The notes under the pieces were generated by a model that was not told where the DNA came from, searched no databases, and saw only the letters and a program-made list of their open reading frames with translations. This document shows positions 17,000-20,571 of a DNA stretch of 20,571 nucleotides, in pieces. Origin of the DNA: an uncultured Myxococcales bacterium (lineage in GTDB: Bacteria; Myxococcota_A; Polyangia; Polyangiales; Polyangiaceae); assembly GCA_937998045.1 (NCBI GenBank), contig CALKVG010000504.1, positions 1 to 20,571 of the forward strand. The letters are read 5' to 3'. Position 1 is the first letter of the stretch; each line of letters starts with the position of its first letter. The position numbers and the translations under genes were made by a program.

Positions 17000-17821
17000 A
17001 TGGCGAACGTCAGCGAATCGGTGCACGCGCACGGCGATGGGGGAGGCGATCACGGGGCTCACGCGCACCCGGATTTCCTCCAGCACCATTTCGATACGCC
17101 CGTGCAGCAGTTCAACGCGGCGAAGCTGGGGATGTGGGTCTTCATTGCGACCGAGATCCTCATGTTCGGCGGCCTGTTCTGCGCATACGCCATCTGGCGC
17201 GGCCTCGACCCGCGGGTCTTCGACGACGCTCACCACTTCCTGAACAAGATCCTCGGCGCGACCAACACGATCGTCCTGCTCTTCAGCAGCTTGACGGCGG
17301 CGCTCGCGGTGCGTTCTGCACAGGTCGGCAAGCGCAACCTGACGTCGCTGTACCTCATCGTGACGATCCTCTGCGCGGGCGTGTTCCTCGTGGTCAAGTA
17401 CTTCGAGTACAGCCACAAGTTCCACCTCGGGCTCCTGCCGGGGCACTGCTTCGGGCACCCCGGGCTGAGCGCCGCGGTCCAGAACGGCGAGGAAGTCGGG
17501 ACTTGCCTGCGCGTGCACGCCGACTCGGCGCCCGTCATGCCGGAGTGGGTCAAGGCCGCCGACGAGGACGGGCACGTGAGGCTTCTCTCGCCGCGGGCCA
17601 ACATGTTTTTCGGACTCTACTTCGTGATGACCGGCCTGCACGGCCTGCACGTCATCGTCGGCATGAGCATCCTGGCGTGGGTGCTCTACAAGAACATCAA
17701 GGGCAAGTTCTCGCCCGCGTACTTCACGCCGGTCGACCTCGGCGCACTCTACTGGCACCTCGTCGACCTCGTCTGGATCTATCTCTTTCCCCTGCTGTAC
17801 CTCGTCGGGAAGCCGGAGTGA
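17000..17821 (+). CDS. ctaE: Cytochrome c oxidase subunit III
   Basis: CtaE is a cofactor-free membrane subunit that stabilises the oxidase and its D-channel. The 273-residue protein has five predicted helices, the short form that lacks the first two helices of mitochondrial subunit III: about 42-66, 84-106, 115-137, 202-226 and 248-268. Family segments include KLGMWVFIATEILMFGGLF, YFVMTGLHGLHV and YWHLVDLVWIYLFPLLY. The N-terminus carries seven His in its first 30 residues. The loop between helices 3 and 4 (about 138-200) is long and holds a cysteine pair, C150 and C169; by topology it faces the periplasm. GAAGGA at 16989-16994 serves ATG 17000. The next gene starts 3 bases after the stop. 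Confidence 0.95.
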   Translation: MANVSESVHAHGDGGGDHGAHAHPDFLQHHFDTPVQQFNAAKLGMWVFIATEILMFGGLFCAYAIWRGLDPRVFDDAHHFLNKILGATNTIVLLFSSLTAALAVRSAQVGKRNLTSLYLIVTILCAGVFLVVKYFEYSHKFHLGLLPGHCFGHPGLSAAVQNGEEVGTCLRVHADSAPVMPEWVKAADEDGHVRLLSPRANMFFGLYFVMTGLHGLHVIVGMSILAWVLYKNIKGKFSPAYFTPVDLGALYWHLVDLVWIYLFPLLYLVGKPE

Positions 17822-17824
17822 CCC

Positions 17825-18298
17825 ATGTCAGCGCAAGGTAGCCACGCCGTGCATGCCCATCAGGACGATGGCGCGGTTCACGTCCACATCGCCTCGTCCC
17901 AGTTTTACTGGGGCATCTTCGGCGCGCTAATCTGCCTAACGATCCTGACGGTAAAGGTCTCGTATTACGACTTCGGCAAGGCGAACATCTTCATCGCGCT
18001 GCTCATCGCCACGATGAAGGGGTCGCTCGTCGCCGCGTTCTTCATGCACCTGCGGCACGACAAGCTCTTCAACACGATCGCGTTCCTCTCGTCGTTTCTC
18101 TTCCTCGGGATCTTCATCCTTCTCACGTACGACGATCTGGGCAATCGCGGCCGCGTCGACAACGACTACGGCGGCCGGTTCCAGCTGGAGACCGGCCAGG
18201 CCGCTCCGGGCGGCGAGCCCGCCACGACGGCGACCTCCGACAGCGTCGCCGAGGAAGCGCCGCACGGCGCAGCCGCTGCGCACGGGAAGAAGGAATAG
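17825..18298 (+). CDS. ctaF: Cytochrome c oxidase subunit IV (prokaryotic type)
   Basis: This 157-residue protein is the small three-helix subunit IV found with bacterial caa3 oxidases. Helices lie at about 28-45, 53-75 and 83-102. The motif ATMKGSLVAAFFMHLRHD (62-79) is diagnostic of the prokaryotic COX4 family and is fully present. The N-terminus is His/Asp/Ala-rich, with H7, H10, H12, H19 and H21, like those of ctaD and ctaE. The C-terminal tail of about 50 residues is hydrophilic and Ala/Pro-rich, longer than in most homologues. It starts 3 bases after ctaE and is the last recognisable oxidase gene. No terminator is seen before the lipoprotein frame begins about 20 bases later. Confidence 0.93.
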   Translation: MSAQGSHAVHAHQDDGAVHVHIASSQFYWGIFGALICLTILTVKVSYYDFGKANIFIALLIATMKGSLVAAFFMHLRHDKLFNTIAFLSSFLFLGIFILLTYDDLGNRGRVDNDYGGRFQLETGQAAPGGEPATTATSDSVAEEAPHGAAAAHGKKE

Positions 18299-18318
18299 CG
18301 CGCCAAAACCCGGAGACG

Positions 18319-19185
18319 ATCGCCACGACGCCAGGAGCCCTCTTTTCGCGTTTTGCCTCGCTCGCCCTTGCACTGAGCCTCGCGGTCGCGTCTGCCGCGT
18401 GCAAACGCAAGCATGTTCGCGTCGAGGCCGAGCCGGAGCTCGGTTATCCCGCGTGCGCCGAGAGCGCGCAGGACGCGGGGCGCGAAGAAGGCGTTTCTGT
18501 CGCGCGCGGACACATTCGCGGGGGGCCGCTGTCGAACGAGAAGAACGTCAGCGAGCGCTTCGCGCTCCTCCGCACGCCATGCGGTTACACGTTCGAGTCG
18601 AGGCAGGAGTGGCCGCTCGCGATCTCCGACGTCGAGATCCGGTACGACGCGTCGCTCGCGCCGGTCTGGGCCTGGAAAAGACTGACGATCGCGGGCTCGA
18701 CGCGACCGGACGGGAACGCGGATATCCGTCGCTACGAGCTCCGGACCGGCGAGGTCTTCATCAAGCGGCGCGACGCAAGGGGCGAGGTCACCCTGCAGAA
18801 GCTGCTGCCGGGGGGGCGCATGAAGGTTCCCGCCGGGGCGCGCGTCGGCGCGATCGTCGGGCCTGGGCGTGGAGTCATCACGGCCTGGCTGAAAAGAGAG
18901 AAGCTGCCGGTTGGCGGGAAGACGAGCGAGCTCGTGCTCGACTTCCGCGATATGGTTGAATCGCTCGAGGTCGGTACGCTCGAGCGGCACGAGGACCAGG
19001 TGGAGCCGAGCCTCGGGGGGAGGGTGCGCGTCTACACGTTCTTCGGACGAGAGACCGTGTTTGCCGACGACGGCGACGTCGTCATCGGCGATCTCGCAGG
19101 GATGCGCCCCAGCGATCTGTTGTCGACGCCCGAGCCACCGCCGCTTCCCGCCTACGGCGGCCCGGATCCGGCGCATACTCCCTGA
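18319..19185 (+). CDS. Predicted lipoprotein of unknown function, no standard start codon
   Basis: An open frame runs from inside ctaF to the TGA at 19183-19185. After the ctaF stop its translation gives a textbook lipoprotein signal: a short n-region with one Arg, the hydrophobic run ASLALALSLAVASAAC and a lipobox ending SAAC, then KRK. Yet no ATG, GTG or TTG occurs in this frame between 17842 and the internal ATG 18820. I place the start at ATC 18319, which would give a 26-residue signal peptide before the Cys and follows GGAG at a short 3-base distance; a sequence error (ATG to ATC) or small indel is equally possible. The mature part (about 262 residues) has two Cys (near PAC and TPC), several beta-like stretches and a Pro-rich C-terminus. 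No family recognised. astB starts 3 bases after the stop. Confidence 0.65.
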   Translation: MATTPGALFSRFASLALALSLAVASAACKRKHVRVEAEPELGYPACAESAQDAGREEGVSVARGHIRGGPLSNEKNVSERFALLRTPCGYTFESRQEWPLAISDVEIRYDASLAPVWAWKRLTIAGSTRPDGNADIRRYELRTGEVFIKRRDARGEVTLQKLLPGGRMKVPAGARVGAIVGPGRGVITAWLKREKLPVGGKTSELVLDFRDMVESLEVGTLERHEDQVEPSLGGRVRVYTFFGRETVFADDGDVVIGDLAGMRPSDLLSTPEPPPLPAYGGPDPAHTP

Positions 19186-19188
19186 GCG

Positions 19189-20541
19189 ATGCGCGAGTAC
19201 CAGTTCGATGGCCTCGTCGGCCCGACGCACAACTACGGCGGCCTTAGCCCCGGCAACGTCGCGAGCATGCTGCACACCGGCGAGGTCTCGAATCCGCGCG
19301 CCGCCGCGCGCCAGGGCCTCGCGAAGATGCGCTTCGTGCGCGACCTCGGCGTCGTGCAGGCGGTGCTCCCTCCGCACGACCGTCCGAGCCTGTCGTCGTT
19401 GCGAGCGCTGGGCTTCCACGGCAAAGACGAGGACGTGATCGCGGCGGCCGGCGCGCGCGACGGCTTCGCGCTCCGCATCTGCTCGAGCGCCTCGGCGATG
19501 TGGACCGCGAACGCCGCGACGGTCACGCCCTCGAGCGATACCGCCGATGGTCGCGTCCACGTCGTGCCGGCGAACCTTCAGCAGATGTTTCACCGCGCCA
19601 TCGAAGCTTCCACGACGACGCGCGTCCTTCGGGCGATCTTCGCGGAGCGGGCGTGCTTCGCCGTACACGATCCGCTGCCGGGAGGGGGTCAGTTCGCCGA
19701 CGAGGGCGCGGCAAACCATACGCGCCTGGTCTCGTCTCTCGGCGTCGCGCACCTCTTCGCCTGGGGGCGTTCGGCGTGGGACTCCGTTCCGGGGCCGAGG
19801 CGCCACCCCGCTCGCCAGACGCGCGAGGCGAGCGAGGCCCTCGCGCGCGCGCACCGCCTCGAGCCGACGCGCTGTCTCTTCCCGAAGCAGCATCCGGACG
19901 GCATCGACGAGGGGGCGTTCCACACGGACGTCCTCGCGGTCGGCAACGGGCGCTTCTTCATGATGCACGAGCTGGCGTTCGCGGACCGCGCGCGGCTGGT
20001 GGACGACCTTCGGCGCATGGTCGGCGACGAGCTGTTCGTCGTGTCGGCCAGCCAGACCGAGTTGCCGGTGGAACACGCGGTCTCTGCGTACCCGTTCAAC
20101 TCGCAGGTCCTAACGCTGCACGACGGCTCGATGGTCATCGTCGCTCCCGAGGATTCATCCGAGGACTCGTACGCTCGCGCCTTCCTGGAGCGGGTCGTCG
20201 CGGCCGGTGGGCCGGTGCGCGCCGTGCACTACATCGACGTGCGCCAGTCGATGCACAACGGCGGCGGGCCGGCGTGCCTGCGCCTCCGGGTCCCGCTGAC
20301 GGAGGGCGAGGCGGCCGCGCTGAGCCAGCGATGCCGTGTTGTGTTCGACGACGCCCTGGCCGCGGACCTGGAGGCGTGGGTGGACCGGCACTACCGCGAC
20401 CGGCTGGTGCCGGCGGACCTCGGGGACCCGGCGCTGGCGCGCGAGGGGATGCGCGCGCTGGACGAGCTGACGACCCTTCTGCGGGTCGGGTCGATCTACG
20501 ACTTCCAGCGGGCAGGCGCCGCATCCCACCCGGACCGGTAG
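19189..20541 (+). CDS. astB: N-succinylarginine dihydrolase
   Basis: AstB hydrolyses N2-succinylarginine to N2-succinylornithine, CO2 and two ammonia, the second step of the arginine succinyltransferase pathway, in the cytoplasm. The 450-residue length matches E. coli AstB (447). The amidinotransferase-fold catalytic triad is present: E172 in ADEGAANH, H245 in GAFHTD and C363 in NGGGPACLRLR, close to E174, H248 and C365 of the E. coli enzyme. Other family segments are YQFDGLVGPTHNYGGLS at the start, PNL-type substrate contacts near 128-130 (ANLQ) and LFPKQHPDGIDEG (229-242). It follows the lipoprotein gene by 3 bases and so seems part of the same transcript as the respiratory genes, an odd partnership. 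No other ast gene is visible. A hairpin covers the stop codon. Confidence 0.95.
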   Translation: MREYQFDGLVGPTHNYGGLSPGNVASMLHTGEVSNPRAAARQGLAKMRFVRDLGVVQAVLPPHDRPSLSSLRALGFHGKDEDVIAAAGARDGFALRICSSASAMWTANAATVTPSSDTADGRVHVVPANLQQMFHRAIEASTTTRVLRAIFAERACFAVHDPLPGGGQFADEGAANHTRLVSSLGVAHLFAWGRSAWDSVPGPRRHPARQTREASEALARAHRLEPTRCLFPKQHPDGIDEGAFHTDVLAVGNGRFFMMHELAFADRARLVDDLRRMVGDELFVVSASQTELPVEHAVSAYPFNSQVLTLHDGSMVIVAPEDSSEDSYARAFLERVVAAGGPVRAVHYIDVRQSMHNGGGPACLRLRVPLTEGEAAALSQRCRVVFDDALAADLEAWVDRHYRDRLVPADLGDPALAREGMRALDELTTLLRVGSIYDFQRAGAASHPDR

Positions 20542-20556
20542 CGACCGGACCGGTGG
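20526..20556 (+). other. Hairpin over the astB stop codon
   Basis: An imperfect stem of about 12 bp (CCA-CCGG-A-CCGGT against ACCGG-A-CCGG-TGG, with one A-A mismatch and one bulged C, loop AGCG) includes the astB TAG at its tip. It also contains the 9-mer CGGACCGGT twice, 15 bases apart. No T-run follows; instead TACAACCGCCCC leads to an ATG at the window edge. It may be a weak terminator or mRNA-stabilising end. Confidence 0.5.
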
Positions 20557-20571
20557 TACAACCGCCCCATG

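Noticed and set aside
18166..20076. Long open frame on the - strand across ctaF, the lipoprotein gene and astB
   Set aside because: It is a mirror of GC-rich codon bias in the + strand genes; the product is Arg/Ala/Val-rich with no motif, while the + strand frames hold clear families.
20569..20571. ATG at the window end as the next gene
   Set aside because: Only the start codon is inside the window, so no coding call can be supported.

Overview
The window is high-GC DNA with genes packed tightly on the + strand. Gene content suggests a delta-proteobacterial or myxobacterial genome of the Polyangia type. The signs are an alternative complex III (ACIII) operon joined to an A2-type caa3 oxidase, a CPBP protease next to a HAD-IB phosphatase, and heavy use of GTG starts and ATGA/GTGA overlaps. 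The taxonomic call is an inference from gene content, not from a marker gene.

Layout. Positions 1-4506 hold five overlapping or nearly adjacent genes: the 3' end of a gene whose product looks like a seven-bladed beta-propeller, a CPBP intramembrane protease, a HAD-IB phosphatase, quinolinate phosphoribosyltransferase (nadC) and a biotin-protein ligase without a DNA-binding domain (birA). A hairpin that may be a terminator follows birA. The 382-base gap 4507-4888 is the only sizeable non-coding stretch. It holds an 8-bp inverted repeat, a sigma70-like promoter (TTGTCT, 17 bp, TATAAG) and a leader of about 125 nt.

From 4889 to 18298 there is one respiratory gene block. actA-actB-actC-actD-actE-actF encode quinol:cytochrome c oxidoreductase (ACIII). 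An unnamed Met-rich membrane-anchored protein and a Sco copper chaperone follow, then ctaC-ctaD-ctaE-ctaF for a caa3-type cytochrome c oxidase. Quinol electrons would enter at ActC and ActB, pass through the haems of ActA and ActE, and reach the haem c fused to the CuA subunit, consistent with an ACIII-oxidase supercomplex made from one transcript. Haem A synthesis (ctaA/ctaB) and CtaG are not in the window.

The block runs without a visible terminator into a predicted lipoprotein gene that has no ATG, GTG or TTG start in its frame, and then into astB (N-succinylarginine dihydrolase), 3 bases further on. A strong hairpin covers the astB stop codon, and an ATG at the very last bases may begin another gene.

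The most interesting signals are the Met-rich protein beside Sco (candidate copper protein), a 16-residue insertion inside the CuA ligand loop of CtaC, enlarged or Cys-paired predicted periplasmic loops in ActE, ActF and CtaE, His-rich N-terminal tails on three consecutive oxidase subunits, and the lipoprotein gene lacking a normal start codon. No RNA genes, insertion sequences or CRISPR arrays were seen.
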